Of a DNA stretch of 64,000 bases, positions 15,758 through 27,638 are shown piece by piece (positions within the stretch are counted from its first letter, which is position 1; each line of letters starts with the position of its first letter). The translations under genes and the position numbers were made by a program. The notes below the pieces were generated by a model that was given only the letters and a program-made list of their open reading frames with translations, was not told where the DNA came from and ran no database searches. This DNA comes from UBA4656 sp002405525. GTDB taxonomy: Bacteria; Pseudomonadota; Gammaproteobacteria; Xanthomonadales; Ahniellaceae. The stretch covers positions 1-64,000 of the forward strand of contig DAIMGT010000012.1 of assembly GCA_036723735.1 (NCBI GenBank), written 5' to 3'.

Positions 15758-16698
15758 TTACGCCGACCCTGGCTGGCCGAGGAAGCCGGCGAGGCGACGC
15801 ACGGCGGTCGAACCGTCGCCGGCCAGCGGGAGCGCGTCGACTTCACCCCGCAACCACGTGCACTGGCGCTTGGCGAGCTGGCGGGTGGCGTGGATGCCGC
15901 GTTCGACAAACGCCGCGTGGGTGGTCGCGCCATGCAGATGTTCCCAGGCCTGCCGATAGCCAACGGCGCGCATCGACGGGCTGTCGCCGGAGAGGCCGGG
16001 CCGCTGCTGCAGCATGCGTACCTCGTCGAGCAGCCCAGCCCCGACCATCGCCTGGAAGCGTTCGGCGATGCGCTGGTGCAGCACGGCGCGCTCGGGCAAC
16101 AGGGCGAGCTTGAGCAGCCGCCAAGGTGGGCGGTCACGCACCTGGCCCTGCTGGGCCGACAGCGATCGGCCGGTAAGTTCGATCACTTCCAGCGCGCGCT
16201 GGATGCGCTGCGGGTCGTTGCGGTGGATGCGCGTGGCCGCCGCAGGATCGAGCCGGGCAAGCCGCCGGTGCAGCACGCCCCAGCCGTCGGCGGCGGCCTC
16301 GGTTGCCAGCCGCGCGCGCAGCGCCGGGTCGGCCTGCGGCAGCGCGGACAGCCCGCGCTGCAGCGCAGAGAAATACAGTCCGGTGCCGCCCACCAGCAGC
16401 GGCACCCGGCCGGCCGCGCGCGCCGCATCCATCGCGGCCAGCGCATCACGGCGGAACTCGGCCGCCGAATAGGACTCTTCGGGATCGCGGATGTCGACCA
16501 GCGCGTGCGGCGCCAAGTCGCGAGTGGCCGCATCCGGCTTGGCGGTACCGATGTCCATCCCGCGGTAGACCAGGGCGGAGTCGACGCTGACCACCGCCAG
16601 CGGGAAGCGTCGCGTCAGCTCCACGGCCAGCGCGGTTTTCCCGGACGCCGTGGGCCCCATCAGGAAGACCGCGTCGGGGCGGCGCCTGGCGACCAAGC

Positions 16699-16702
<4 letters not shown>
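15758..16702 (-). CDS. miaA: tRNA dimethylallyltransferase
   Basis: A 314-residue enzyme that adds a dimethylallyl group to A37 of tRNAs reading UNN codons. The P-loop GPTASGKT is at residues 16-23. VVSVDSALVYRGMDIGTAKPD carries the catalytic Asp and Thr/Lys contacts. GGTGLYF and the RNA-binding insert RNDPQRIQRALEV are present. The C-terminal RQLAKRQCTWLRGE is typical. The start overlaps the stop of the upstream peptidase gene by four bases (ATGA). Confidence 0.96.
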
Positions 16703-18918
<2,216 letters not shown>

Positions 18919-18989
18919 GCGACGATCCGACTGGATGACGGCGCGTGATTAAGCACCAAACCACGGCCGCGCGGCAATCGCACCGGCCC

Positions 18990-19024
18990 GCAGAAAGCGA
19001 AGGGCCCGCCTCGCGGCGGGCCCT
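18990..19024 (-). terminator. Terminator of the OmpA-family gene
   Basis: AGGGCCCGCC/GGCGGGCCCT (19001-19024) forms a 10-bp stem with a TCGC loop. On the minus strand it is followed by TCGCTTTCTG. It lies about 30 bases after the stop at 19053. Confidence 0.6.
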
Positions 19025-19052
19025 CCAGGTGAAGCGGACGACCGGCCTGGGC

Positions 19053-20147
19053 TTACCTCTGCACGCCCAGTTCGGTGCGGCGGTTGCGCTGGCGACCCTC
19101 GCGGGTGTCGGTGGTGTCGATCGGGCGCGCTTCGCCGTAGCCTGCGGGACCGATCAGGCGCGAGGCGTCGATACCCTTGCCGACGAGGTAGTCGTACACC
19201 ACCTTGGCGCGACGCTCCGACAGGCTCTGGTTGTAGGCGTCCGGACCGGTCGAGTCGGTGTGGCCGGCGACCTCGACCTTGATGTTCGGATAGCGCGTCA
19301 GGACGTCCACCGCCTGCTCGAGGATCTCCACCGAGCCCGGCAGCAGGCCCGCGTCGTCCACCGAGGTCTGGCCCGGCTTCGGGCGGTCGAACTGGAACTC
19401 GACGCCGCGCAGGTCGATCACCACTTCCTGCGGGCAGCCGTCCGGCCCGACCACCGTGCCGGCAGGCGTCGCCGGGCACTTGTCGTCGCAGTTGTTGACG
19501 CCATCGCTGTCGTCATCGAGCGTGCTGCAGTCCGGCGCCGAAGCCGGCGGCGGAACCGGCGGCGCCGGCGGCGGGGCCTCAGGGGCGCCACCGATGGCCA
19601 TCGTCACGCCGAAGTTGATGCCGAAATCGGTAAAGTTGTCGCTGCCCGGAACCGAGTCGCCGTCCATGTCGTGGCGGCCGAACAGCTCGGCACGGAACCT
19701 GGTGTCGGCGCTGAACGCATACTGCAGGCCGCCGCCGACCTGGACCGCCGGATCCCAGCCGTCCTCGACGCCGCTGCGGTGGTTGGACATGCCGATGCCG
19801 CCCATCACGTACGGCTGCCAGTCGCCGGCGCCGAAATAGTGGCGCAGCGCGACGCCGATCAGGGTGCTCTCCATCGCGTCGTCGGTGCCGAACAGACGGG
19901 TCCCGGCCTCATTCGCGCCGCGCTGGGTGCGGTCCACGAAGACGTCGATCGAGGTGTTCGGCGCGATGTGGCGACCGATGCCGATGCCGAGCAGGACCGT
20001 GCCGCTGTCGCTGAGGCGATCGTCGTCGTTGTTGTAGTAGCCGGCGTAAGGGGCGACGTACCAGCGGTCGTCGTAATCCTGCGCCTGGGCGGCGCCGGCG
20101 GCCCCGAGGCCGAGCGCGATGGCAGCATAAAGATGCTTGCGGGTCAT
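19053..20147 (-). CDS. OmpA-family outer membrane protein
   Basis: A 364-residue porin-like protein with a signal peptide (cleaved near AAQAQDY). An N-terminal beta-barrel of alternating aromatic strands (WYVAPYAGYYNND) is followed by a Pro/Ala hinge. A thrombospondin type 3-like calcium repeat comes next (DDDSDGVNNCDDKCPATPAG). The C-terminal OmpA domain (VEVAGHTDSTGPDAYNQSLS...RRAKVVYDYL) binds peptidoglycan through the conserved Asp and Arg. ATG 20147 follows GAGGAG. A -10-like TATACT lies at 20206-20211 on the same strand, giving a leader of about 50 bases. Confidence 0.92.
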   Translation of the reverse strand: MTRKHLYAAIALGLGAAGAAQAQDYDDRWYVAPYAGYYNNDDDRLSDSGTVLLGIGIGRHIAPNTSIDVFVDRTQRGANEAGTRLFGTDDAMESTLIGVALRHYFGAGDWQPYVMGGIGMSNHRSGVEDGWDPAVQVGGGLQYAFSADTRFRAELFGRHDMDGDSVPGSDNFTDFGINFGVTMAIGGAPEAPPPAPPVPPPASAPDCSTLDDDSDGVNNCDDKCPATPAGTVVGPDGCPQEVVIDLRGVEFQFDRPKPGQTSVDDAGLLPGSVEILEQAVDVLTRYPNIKVEVAGHTDSTGPDAYNQSLSERRAKVVYDYLVGKGIDASRLIGPAGYGEARPIDTTDTREGRQRNRRTELGVQR

Positions 20148-20324
20148 TGTGATCTCCTCGTCGATGACGGCGAATGGCTTGACCGGCACCCCGCCGGACG
20201 GGCGAAGTATAGAGCAATGTGTTAACGGCACGCTAACGGGGTGCCCGGAATGGGAAGCGTCACGACCCAGGCGGGCGGCCGAAGGTCACCCCCGTCCCCG
20301 GGGATGCCGCGCCAGCGCCGCCCT

Positions 20325-21455
20325 TCAGTCGAGCAGGCGTTCGGCCACGCCGCGGTGGATGCGGCGCAGCCGGACCAGGTCCTGCACCCGCACGTGTTCG
20401 TCGATCCGGTGGATACTGGCGTTCACCGGACCGACCTCCACCACCTGCGCGCCGAGCGGGGCGATGAAGCGCCCGTCCGAGGTGCCGCCGCCGGTGTCTG
20501 CCGCCGGCTCGATCCCGGTCACCTCGCGGATCGCGTCGCGCACAGCCTGCGTCAGCCGCCCCGGCGCGGTGGCGAACGGCGCGCCGGACAGCTCCCAGCG
20601 GATGCGGTGGTCGACCCCGTGGCGCCGCAGCAGGTCCTCAACCCCCCCAATCAGGCCTTCCGCGGTGGACGCGGTGCCGAACCGGAAATTGAAGTCCAGC
20701 GTCAGTTCTCCGGGCACCACGTTCAGGGCCCCGGTCCCGGCGTGGATGTTCGACACCTGGAAGGTGGTCGGCGGGAACTGCATGTTGCCGGCGTCCCAGG
20801 CACGCGCCGCCAGCTCGGCCAGCGCCGGAGCCAGGCGGTGGACCGGGTTGACGGCGATTTCAGGGTAGGCGACGTGGCCCTGCACGCCGTGCACCACGAG
20901 GTGCCCGTGCAGAGAACCCCGGCGCCCGACGCGGATCACATCGCCCAGTTCCGCGCGCGCACTCGGCTCGCCGACCACGCACCAGTCGATGCGCTGCCCG
21001 CGGCGCACAAACTCCTGCGCCACCCGCCGCACGCCGTCGATCGCGGCGCCCTCCTCGTCGCTGGTCAGCAGCAGGCCGACGGTGCCGGCATGGTCCGGCC
21101 TTGCCGCGACGTAATCGGCCAGCGCCAGCGCGATCGCCGCCACACTGCCCTTCATGTCGGCCGCCCCGCGCGCGTAAAGCAGTCCGTCGCGCACCACCGG
21201 CGCGAACGGCGGCGAGGACCAGCGCTCCAGCGGCCCGGTGGGCACCACGTCGGTGTGGCCGAGGAACAACAGCACCGGGCCACCGGTTCCATGCGTGGCC
21301 CACAGGTTGTCGACCGCGCCGAAGCGCATCGGCTCGACCGCGAACCCGGCCGCGCACAGTAAACCGGCAACCAGCGACTGGCAGCCGGCATCGTCGGGCG
21401 TCACCGACGGCCGGCGACACAGTTCGATCGTGAGATCCAGCACCTCGTCCATCAC
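20325..21455 (-). CDS. dapE: Succinyl-diaminopimelate desuccinylase
   Basis: A 376-residue M20 metallohydrolase making LL-diaminopimelate for lysine and peptidoglycan. GHTDVVP (His67 and Asp69) holds the first zinc ligands; YARGAADMKG, SDEEG (the general base Glu) and GEPS complete the site. The C-terminal GGTSDGRF contains the substrate-binding residues. Two adjacent ATG codons compete as start. It lies 10 bases after the arsC-like gene and close to dapD, an order known in Xanthomonas. Confidence 0.95.
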   Translation of the reverse strand: MMDEVLDLTIELCRRPSVTPDDAGCQSLVAGLLCAAGFAVEPMRFGAVDNLWATHGTGGPVLLFLGHTDVVPTGPLERWSSPPFAPVVRDGLLYARGAADMKGSVAAIALALADYVAARPDHAGTVGLLLTSDEEGAAIDGVRRVAQEFVRRGQRIDWCVVGEPSARAELGDVIRVGRRGSLHGHLVVHGVQGHVAYPEIAVNPVHRLAPALAELAARAWDAGNMQFPPTTFQVSNIHAGTGALNVVPGELTLDFNFRFGTASTAEGLIGGVEDLLRRHGVDHRIRWELSGAPFATAPGRLTQAVRDAIREVTGIEPAADTGGGTSDGRFIAPLGAQVVEVGPVNASIHRIDEHVRVQDLVRLRRIHRGVAERLLD

Positions 21456-21465
21456 GAATCCCGGT

Positions 21466-21828
21466 TCAGATTCCGAACACGCGCTTGTACAGCGAGTCGG
21501 TGAAACCGAGCGTGACCGCGCCTTCGCGCACCAGCACCGGTCGCTTGACCAGGGTCGGGTGCTCGCGGATCAGCAGCAGGTACTCCGGTGCACTGCCCGG
21601 CTGCTTGCGTGCCGGCGGCAGCTCACGCCAGGTCGTGGACTGGCGGTTGATGAGCGCATCGAAGCCGCCCAACCGCTCCGCCCAGACCTTGAGCGTCTCC
21701 GGCGGCACGCGCCGCTCGCGGTAGTCGACGAACTGGAACGGGATACCGAGGCGCTCCAGCCAGCGACGCGCCTTGGTGCACGAATCGCATTTGGTGAGGC
21801 CGTACAGCGTTGCTTGGACGTCTGTCAT
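21466..21828 (-). CDS. ArsC/Spx-family protein (YffB-like)
   Basis: A 120-residue thioredoxin-fold protein with YGLTKCDSCTKARRWL, where Cys14 and Cys17 form a C-x-x-C pair. It also has the DYRERRVPPETL region and the family C-terminus VKRPVLV...LGFTDSLYKRVF. This is the YffB branch of the ArsC-like family. That branch is usually encoded next to dapE and is thought to be a glutathione-linked reductase, not a true arsenate reductase. The gene is 10 bases upstream of dapE and probably co-transcribed. Confidence 0.88.
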   Translation of the reverse strand: MTDVQATLYGLTKCDSCTKARRWLERLGIPFQFVDYRERRVPPETLKVWAERLGGFDALINRQSTTWRELPPARKQPGSAPEYLLLIREHPTLVKRPVLVREGAVTLGFTDSLYKRVFGI

Positions 21829-22101
21829 CGCGGGCTTGAGGGTTCGCTACAGTTGGTTCTGAAGGGCCCAGGGCCCAGGGGTGAAGCGGGAATTGCCGCA
21901 GCACCGCGGTGGCCCGCTGAACGCCAGCGCGAGCAGCGCTGGCAGCATACAGCGCCCAGAAAAAGCAGCGTGCGGGGGGGGATCGTGGCGTTCCGCGCTG
22001 ATGCGGCCGTCGGCTGCCGAAGCCTGACGCCTCGCAGGCGTCTGACTGGGCCCTGTACCCCGGGCACTGACTCCTCCAGGGCCACTCCCTGCGACCCGCG
22101 G

Positions 22102-22929
22102 TCAATCCCGCAAAAGCTCGTTCAACGACGTCTTCGACCGCGTCTTCTCGTCCACCCGCTTGACGATCACCGCGCAGTACAGCGAGTGGCTGCCGTCGGA
22201 CGCAGGCAGCGAGCCGGACACCACCACGCTGCCGGCCGGCACCCTCCCGTAGTGGACCTCGCCGCTGGCCCGATCGTAGATCCGCGTGCTCTGGCCGATG
22301 AAGACTCCCATCCCGATCACGCTGCCGCGCTCGACCACGACGCCCTCCACCACCTCGGAGCGCGCGCCGACGAAGCAGTCGTCCTCGATGATGGTGGGCC
22401 CGGCCTGCAGTGGCTCCAGCACGCCGCCGATGCCGGCGCCGCCCGACAGGTGGACGCGCGCACCGATCTGCGCGCAGGACCCGACCGTGGCCCAGGTATC
22501 GACCATGGTGGACGCGCCGACATGGGCGCCGATGTTGACGAAGCTCGGCATCAGCACCACGTCGCGGCCGATGTGCGCGCCGCGGCGCACGATCGCGCCC
22601 GGCACCACGCGCGCGCCGCCGGTAAGGAAGGCCGCCTCGTCCCAGTCCTGGTACTTCAACGGCACCTTGTCCCAGTACGGCGCCGGTGCGCCCGGCATCA
22701 GATGGTTGCCGCGCAGGCGGAACGACAGCAGCACGGCCTTCTTGAGCCACTGGTTGACCACCCACTGGCCGACCCCGCGCGGTTCGGCGACCCGCGCCGC
22801 GCCGGACTCCAGCAGCGCAAGCGCCTGCTCCACCGCAGGCTGCACGCGGTCGCGGACCTCCTCCATGGACAGCGCTTCGCGGCGCGCGAAGGCATCGTCG
22901 ATGATCGATTCAAGCGTGCTTTCGTTCAT
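22102..22929 (-). CDS. dapD: Tetrahydrodipicolinate N-succinyltransferase
   Basis: A 275-residue left-handed beta-helix enzyme that uses succinyl-CoA in the DAP pathway. The hexapeptide repeats are obvious (GARVVPGAIVRRGAHIGRDV and onwards). MPSFVNIGAHVGASTMVDTW and GGVLEPLQAGPTIIEDDC are family signatures. The length matches E. coli DapD (274). ATG 22929 lies 20 bases inside the end of glnD, so translation is coupled. dapD and dapE act two steps apart in the same pathway. Confidence 0.96.
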   Translation of the reverse strand: MNESTLESIIDDAFARREALSMEEVRDRVQPAVEQALALLESGAARVAEPRGVGQWVVNQWLKKAVLLSFRLRGNHLMPGAPAPYWDKVPLKYQDWDEAAFLTGGARVVPGAIVRRGAHIGRDVVLMPSFVNIGAHVGASTMVDTWATVGSCAQIGARVHLSGGAGIGGVLEPLQAGPTIIEDDCFVGARSEVVEGVVVERGSVIGMGVFIGQSTRIYDRASGEVHYGRVPAGSVVVSGSLPASDGSHSLYCAVIVKRVDEKTRSKTSLNELLRD

Positions 22930-25588
22930 GCTCTGCGTCGGCGCCCGCGGCGAGGTCGATGTGGCGGCGCAGGGCCTCGCGCAGCGCGTCCAGCCGGGTG
23001 GCGTCCAGCGCGCGGTCGTCCTGGCCGGTAAGTTCGAAGAAGTCCTCGACCCGTTCGCCGAAGGTCGCGATGCGGGCGTCGTGAACGCGCAAGCCGCACT
23101 CGCGCAGCGCGGCGGAGACGTGCGCCAGCAGGCCCGGCCGGTCGGAGCAGACCAGCGCGAGCTGGGTGCGGCCGGACGGGGCGAGGTCGAACTCGGTGCG
23201 CAGCGGCACGTGGAACTGCTTCTGCCTGCGACTGGGCGCGCGGCGCGCGGGCCTCGGATTGAGCGACTCCTGCGACAGTGCGTCGCGCAGGCGCGCCACC
23301 AGCTGGTTCTCGCGCGCGACCTCCGCCACCGCGCTACCGTGTTCCTCCAGCAGCTGGAAGGTGTCAAGGGTGTGCCCGGCGCCCGAGGTCACGATGCGCG
23401 CCTCGACCACGTTGAGCTGCATGCGGTCGATCACCGCCGTGATGGTGGCGAACAACCCATCGCGGTCCGCCGAATAGACGAACAATTCGGTGGTCCCCCG
23501 CTCGGGCGAGCGCCGCACCGCCACCACCGGCATTGAGCCGGCGGCGAGGATGGCGCGGGTCTGCCAGGCGATCTGGTCCGGCGAATAGCGCAGGAAGCTG
23601 TCCGGCGGGAACTCCGCCCACAGCGCCTCGACGCGCGACAGGTCCGGCTTGTCCGGGCCCAGCGCCACCAGCGCGGCGACCCGCGACTCGGCAATGCGCT
23701 GGCTGGCATTGACCGGGTGCTCGAGGCCCCGCGCCAGCGCAAAGTGCGCCGACTGGTACAGCTCGGCCAGCAGGCGGTCCTTCCACGAATTCCACAGTTT
23801 CGGGCTGGTCCCCCGGATGTCGGCGACGGTCAGCAGGTAGAGTTGATCGAGCCGCTCGATATCGGCCACGGTCCCGGCGAACCGATGCACCACGCGCGGG
23901 TCGGTGATGTCCTGCTTCTGCGCAGTCACCGACATGGTCAGGTGCTGTCGCACCAGCCAGCCGACCAGGTCGGCATCCGCGCCGGACAGTCCGATCCGCG
24001 CGCAGAAGGCGCGCGCATCGGCTTCGCCGAGTACGGAGTGGTCGCCGCCACGGCCCTTGGCGATGTCGTGGAACAGGCCGGCCAGCAGCAGCAGGTCGGG
24101 ACGGCGCAGTCGCGAGTACACCTCGCAAGGCAGCGGCAGGTCCGCGGCGACCGCGGGGTCGGCGTACTGACGGATGTTGCGGATCACGAACAGCGTGTGC
24201 TGGTCGACGGTGTAGACATGGAAGAGGTCGTACTGCATCCGTCCGGCGACCTTGCCGAAGGCAGGCAGGAAGGCGCCCAGCACGCCGTAGCGACTCATCC
24301 GCTGCAGGATGTCGTCCACCGCCCCGGGATGGCGGATGATCGACAGGAAGGCGGCGCTGGACTCGGGATCGGACTGGAACGCATCGTCCAGTCCGGGCAG
24401 CGCGGCGTCGAGCCGCGCCAGCAGGGTCGACCGCAGTCCTTGCAGGTCGGGTCGATCGAGCAGGACGCGGAACGCGCGCAGCGCGGCCGCCGGCCGGCGC
24501 TCGAACAGTGCCGGGTCGCGCAGGTCGAGGAAGGCGCCGACCGCAGCGAACTCCTCGTTCACCGGTTCGACCGGCGAGCCACCGGCCGGCGCATCGCGCA
24601 GTTCTTCGAGGCGCTGCAGCAGGCGCTCGTTGAGCCGCCCGATGGTCATCGCCGCGCGATAGTAGCCCTGCATGAACTGCTCGACCGCGAGGTTCTGCGG
24701 GTGTTCGTCGCGCAGCCCGAACCAGCGCGCCAGTTCGCGCTGGTGCTCGAACAGCAGGCGCTCCTCGCCACGGCGCGCCAGCAGATGCAGCGCGAAGCGG
24801 ATCCGCCACAGATCGGAGCGCGCGCGGGCCAGCGCCGCGTGCTCCTCGGCGCTCAGCAGGCCGGCATCGCGCAGCGCCTCGATGCTGGGCAGGCCCAGCT
24901 GGCGGCGCGCCACCCAGCACACGGTCTGCAGGTCGCGCAGGCCGCCCGGCCCGTCCTTGAGGTTCGGCTCGAGGTTGTAGGCGGTGTCGTGGTAACGCGC
25001 ATGGCGCGCCTGCTGCTCGGCGTGCTTGCCGGCAGCGAAGGCGTCCGCCGGCCAGACCCGCCGCGGGTCGATCGCCGCCTGCAGGTCGGCGTGGAGGTCG
25101 TGAGCGCCAGCCAGCAGCCGGTTCTCCAGCAGGCTGGTCATCACGGTGAGATCGCCGCGCGCGGCCTCCTCGCACTCGGCGGCGCTGCGCACAGCGTGGC
25201 CAACCGCTAGCCCCTCGTCCCAAAGGGCGGCGAAGAACCGCTCGATCGCGGGCAGCAGCGACGCCGGAGTGCGAGGCGGCACCAGCACCAGCAGATCGAC
25301 GTCGGAGCGCGGATGCAGCTCGCCGCGACCGAAGCCACCGACCGCCACCAGCGCGGCGCTCGCCGGCGCGCCAGCAGCGCGGCGCCAGACCGCCAGCACC
25401 GCCTGCTCGATCACCCACGCCCGGATGGCGACCAGTCGCTCGACCGGCTCGCCGGCCGCCAGCGCGGCGGCGAGCGCCTCGTCGGCGCGCTCGACCGCCT
25501 CGCGCACCGCGCGCGGGGCGTCCAGCGCCGCGGCCGGCGCCTCCGGCCACCAGCGTTCGGCGTCGGCGGGCGCGGGCAGCGGGCTCAC
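22910..25588 (-). CDS. glnD: PII uridylyltransferase / uridylyl-removing enzyme
   Basis: An 892-residue nitrogen sensor that adds UMP to, or removes it from, PII proteins according to glutamine level. The nucleotidyltransferase site GGFGRGELHPRSDVDLL carries Asp96 and Asp98. The HD domain has FHDIAKG at about residues 506-512. Two C-terminal ACT domains follow, starting around RSPERGTTELFVYSADRDG and in LALVCSDRPGLLAHVS. The start is GTG 25588, overlapping the map stop in GTGA. The map-glnD-dapD run is the Xanthomonas order. Confidence 0.95.
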   Translation of the reverse strand: MSPLPAPADAERWWPEAPAAALDAPRAVREAVERADEALAAALAAGEPVERLVAIRAWVIEQAVLAVWRRAAGAPASAALVAVGGFGRGELHPRSDVDLLVLVPPRTPASLLPAIERFFAALWDEGLAVGHAVRSAAECEEAARGDLTVMTSLLENRLLAGAHDLHADLQAAIDPRRVWPADAFAAGKHAEQQARHARYHDTAYNLEPNLKDGPGGLRDLQTVCWVARRQLGLPSIEALRDAGLLSAEEHAALARARSDLWRIRFALHLLARRGEERLLFEHQRELARWFGLRDEHPQNLAVEQFMQGYYRAAMTIGRLNERLLQRLEELRDAPAGGSPVEPVNEEFAAVGAFLDLRDPALFERRPAAALRAFRVLLDRPDLQGLRSTLLARLDAALPGLDDAFQSDPESSAAFLSIIRHPGAVDDILQRMSRYGVLGAFLPAFGKVAGRMQYDLFHVYTVDQHTLFVIRNIRQYADPAVAADLPLPCEVYSRLRRPDLLLLAGLFHDIAKGRGGDHSVLGEADARAFCARIGLSGADADLVGWLVRQHLTMSVTAQKQDITDPRVVHRFAGTVADIERLDQLYLLTVADIRGTSPKLWNSWKDRLLAELYQSAHFALARGLEHPVNASQRIAESRVAALVALGPDKPDLSRVEALWAEFPPDSFLRYSPDQIAWQTRAILAAGSMPVVAVRRSPERGTTELFVYSADRDGLFATITAVIDRMQLNVVEARIVTSGAGHTLDTFQLLEEHGSAVAEVARENQLVARLRDALSQESLNPRPARRAPSRRQKQFHVPLRTEFDLAPSGRTQLALVCSDRPGLLAHVSAALRECGLRVHDARIATFGERVEDFFELTGQDDRALDATRLDALREALRRHIDLAAGADAEHERKHA

Positions 25589-26361
25589 GGCGGGATCGTG
25601 TCGCCCGGAACCAGGGTCAGCACATCGAAGCCGTCCTCGGTCACGGCGATCGTGTGCTCCCACTGCGCCGACAGCTTCTGGTCGCGGGTCACCACCGTCC
25701 AGCCGTCCGGCAGCAGGCGGGTCAGGCGGCTGCCCTCGTTGACCATCGGCTCGACCGTGAACGTCATCCCCGGCACCAGGCGCAGGCCGGTGCCCGGCTC
25801 GCCGTAGTGCAGGACCTGCGGATCCTCGTGGTAGACCTGACCGATGCCGTGCCCGCAGTACTCGCGCACCACCGAGAATCGCTGCGCCTCGGCGAAGCGC
25901 TGGATCGCGTGGCCGACGTCGCCTAGGGTCGCCCCGGGGCGCACCGCGCGAATGCCCCGCCACATCGCCTCTTGGGTGGTCTCGACCAGGCGCCGCGCCA
26001 TCACCGAGGGCTCGCCGACGTAGTACATGCGACTGGTGTCTCCGTGCCAGCCGTCGCGGATCACGGTGACGTCGATGTTGACGATGTCGCCGGCCTTGAG
26101 CACCTTGGCCGCGCTCGGGATGCCATGGCAGATGACGTTGTTGACCGAGGTGCAGATAGTCTTGGGAAAACCCCGATAGCCAAGGTTGGCCGGAATCGCC
26201 TTCTGCCGGCGCACGATCCAGTCATGGCAGATCCGGTCGAGGTCCTCGGTGGTGGCGCCCGGCTTGACGTGTTCGCCGATCATCGCCAGCACCTCGGCCG
26301 CGAGCTGGCCGGCGACGCGCATCTTCTCGATTTGCTCGCGCGTCTTGGTGCTGACGTTCAT
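25585..26361 (-). CDS. map: Methionine aminopeptidase, type I
   Basis: An enzyme of 258 residues that removes the initiator Met. Metal ligands are in NIDVTV and HGDTSRM (two Asp), GHGIG (His), FTVEPMV (Glu) and WEHTIAV (Glu). HGIPS is the substrate His region. ATG 26361 is taken; GTG 26370 is possible. It is divergent from rpsB, as in most gammaproteobacteria, and its end overlaps glnD. Confidence 0.95.
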   Translation of the reverse strand: MNVSTKTREQIEKMRVAGQLAAEVLAMIGEHVKPGATTEDLDRICHDWIVRRQKAIPANLGYRGFPKTICTSVNNVICHGIPSAAKVLKAGDIVNIDVTVIRDGWHGDTSRMYYVGEPSVMARRLVETTQEAMWRGIRAVRPGATLGDVGHAIQRFAEAQRFSVVREYCGHGIGQVYHEDPQVLHYGEPGTGLRLVPGMTFTVEPMVNEGSRLTRLLPDGWTVVTRDQKLSAQWEHTIAVTEDGFDVLTLVPGDTIPP

Positions 26362-26768
26362 GGGGCGCACGGAGTCTTTCTTCGGGAGATGGTCGTTGCC
26401 GGGGCCGGCGGCCGGACATCAGCACCCGCCAGGATGCAACCCTACGATGCAACTTTACCAAGCGGGCCGCCGCTGCGCCGCCCTCGGCCGCGCCGGCGGA
26501 GCGAGTTGCCGCCGGGCGGGCGGGCGCGCTATCCTCTTCAGGCTTGCTGCCTCGGTTTCGGACGGCTGCGGGCGCGGGATCGGCTCGGCGGGCGACCGAC
26601 GGGCCGGACCGCCAGGGTCCGCGAGGACCCGCAATCCACACACGCCATCGTCACCGGCATCGGGGTGCCCCCAGCGGGTCGCTGCCGGCGGATGCGTGGA
26701 GGCCCCAACCCCGGAGCCCGCCCGCCCGTCGAACGCGCGGTGCAGCTCCATTGCGACGGAGATTTCCC
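26362..26768. other. Divergent map/rpsB intergenic region
   Basis: 407 bases with no convincing gene. It contains the rpsB promoter and a GC-rich leader of roughly 225 bases before the rpsB ATG, long enough for an S2-binding autoregulatory structure as known for other gammaproteobacteria; the fold cannot be verified by eye. On the map side there is a direct repeat GATGCAAC at 26433-26440 and 26446-26453 (13-base period), a possible operator. Confidence 0.6.
26506..26535 (+). promoter_or_regulatory. rpsB promoter
   Basis: -35 TTGCCG (26506-26511) and -10 TATCCT (26530-26535) with an 18-base spacer. The -10 hexamer is the same as that of tRNA-Leu. Transcription would start near 26542. Confidence 0.65.
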
Positions 26769-27638
26769 ATGCCTTCCGTGACCATGCGCCAGATGCTCGA
26801 GGCTGGCGTCCACTTCGGCCATCAGACCCGCTACTGGAATCCGCGGATGGCGCCCTACATCTTCGGCGCGCGCGGCAAGATCCACATCATCAATCTCGAA
26901 AAGACGCTGCCGCTCTTCACGGACGCGATGAATTTCATCTCGGGACTGGCGCAGCGCCGTGGCGCGATTCTGTTCGTCGGCACCAAGCGCTCCGCGCGAG
27001 ACGCCGTGCGCGAAGAGGCGGCACGCTGCGGCATGCCGTTCGTGTCGCATCGCTGGCTCGGCGGCATGCTGACCAATTTCCGCACCGTCAAGCAGTCGAT
27101 CGCGCGCCTGAAGGAGCTCGAGGCGATGGAAAGCGACGGTTCGATGGAGCGCTTCGTCAAGCACGAAGCGTTGCAACTGCGCCGCGAGCGCGAGAAGCTG
27201 GAAAAGTCGCTGGGCGGCATCAAGAACATGAGCGCACTGCCCGATGCGCTGTTCGTGATCGACATCGGCCACGAGAACATCGCCATCGAGGAAGCGCGCA
27301 AGCTGGGCATCCCGGTGGTGGCGGTGGTCGACACCAACTACGACCCGAAGCAGGTCGATTACGCGATCCCGGGCAATGACGACGCGATCCGCGCCGTGCA
27401 GCTCTACGCGCGCGCCGCCGCCGACGCGGTGCTGGAAGGCAAGGCCGCCGCGCCGATCGTCGCCGCCGAGGCCAAGGACGAGTTCGTCGAGCTCGATGCC
27501 GAAGGCAATCCGGTACCCAGGGACGACGCCGGCAAGCGCCGCGCCGCGCCGCGCAAGCAGGCCGGTGACCGCCGTCCGCCGTCGAAGCGCCCGGCCGGCA
27601 AGCGGGGTCCGCGCGCCGAAGCCGACGCCGGCGATTGA
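26769..27638 (+). CDS. rpsB: 30S ribosomal protein S2
   Basis: A 289-residue protein of the small subunit. MRQMLEAGVHFGHQTRYWNP is the S2 signature, and GGMLTNFRTV and DTNYDP are also typical. It is about 45 residues longer than the E. coli protein: after DEFVELDAEG it ends in a basic Lys/Arg/Pro-rich tail (PSKRPAGKRGPRAEADAGD). ATG 26769 follows GGAG; the frame is open upstream through the leader but without similarity. tsf follows 93 bases later. Confidence 0.96.
   Translation: MPSVTMRQMLEAGVHFGHQTRYWNPRMAPYIFGARGKIHIINLEKTLPLFTDAMNFISGLAQRRGAILFVGTKRSARDAVREEAARCGMPFVSHRWLGGMLTNFRTVKQSIARLKELEAMESDGSMERFVKHEALQLRREREKLEKSLGGIKNMSALPDALFVIDIGHENIAIEEARKLGIPVVAVVDTNYDPKQVDYAIPGNDDAIRAVQLYARAAADAVLEGKAAAPIVAAEAKDEFVELDAEGNPVPRDDAGKRRAAPRKQAGDRRPPSKRPAGKRGPRAEADAGD

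Noticed and set aside
14014..16137. A fused 700-residue HflX with an N-terminal extension
   Set aside because: The frame is open across hfq and miaA, but those are strongly supported genes on the same strand and the extra part has no HflX similarity.
21838..22095. A dispersed repeat shared with the intergenic stretch at 28675-28815
   Set aside because: Both contain GGGCCCAGGG-like and CACCCCTG stretches, but the match is short, gapped and GC-rich. I could not align them convincingly. No gene was supported in either stretch.
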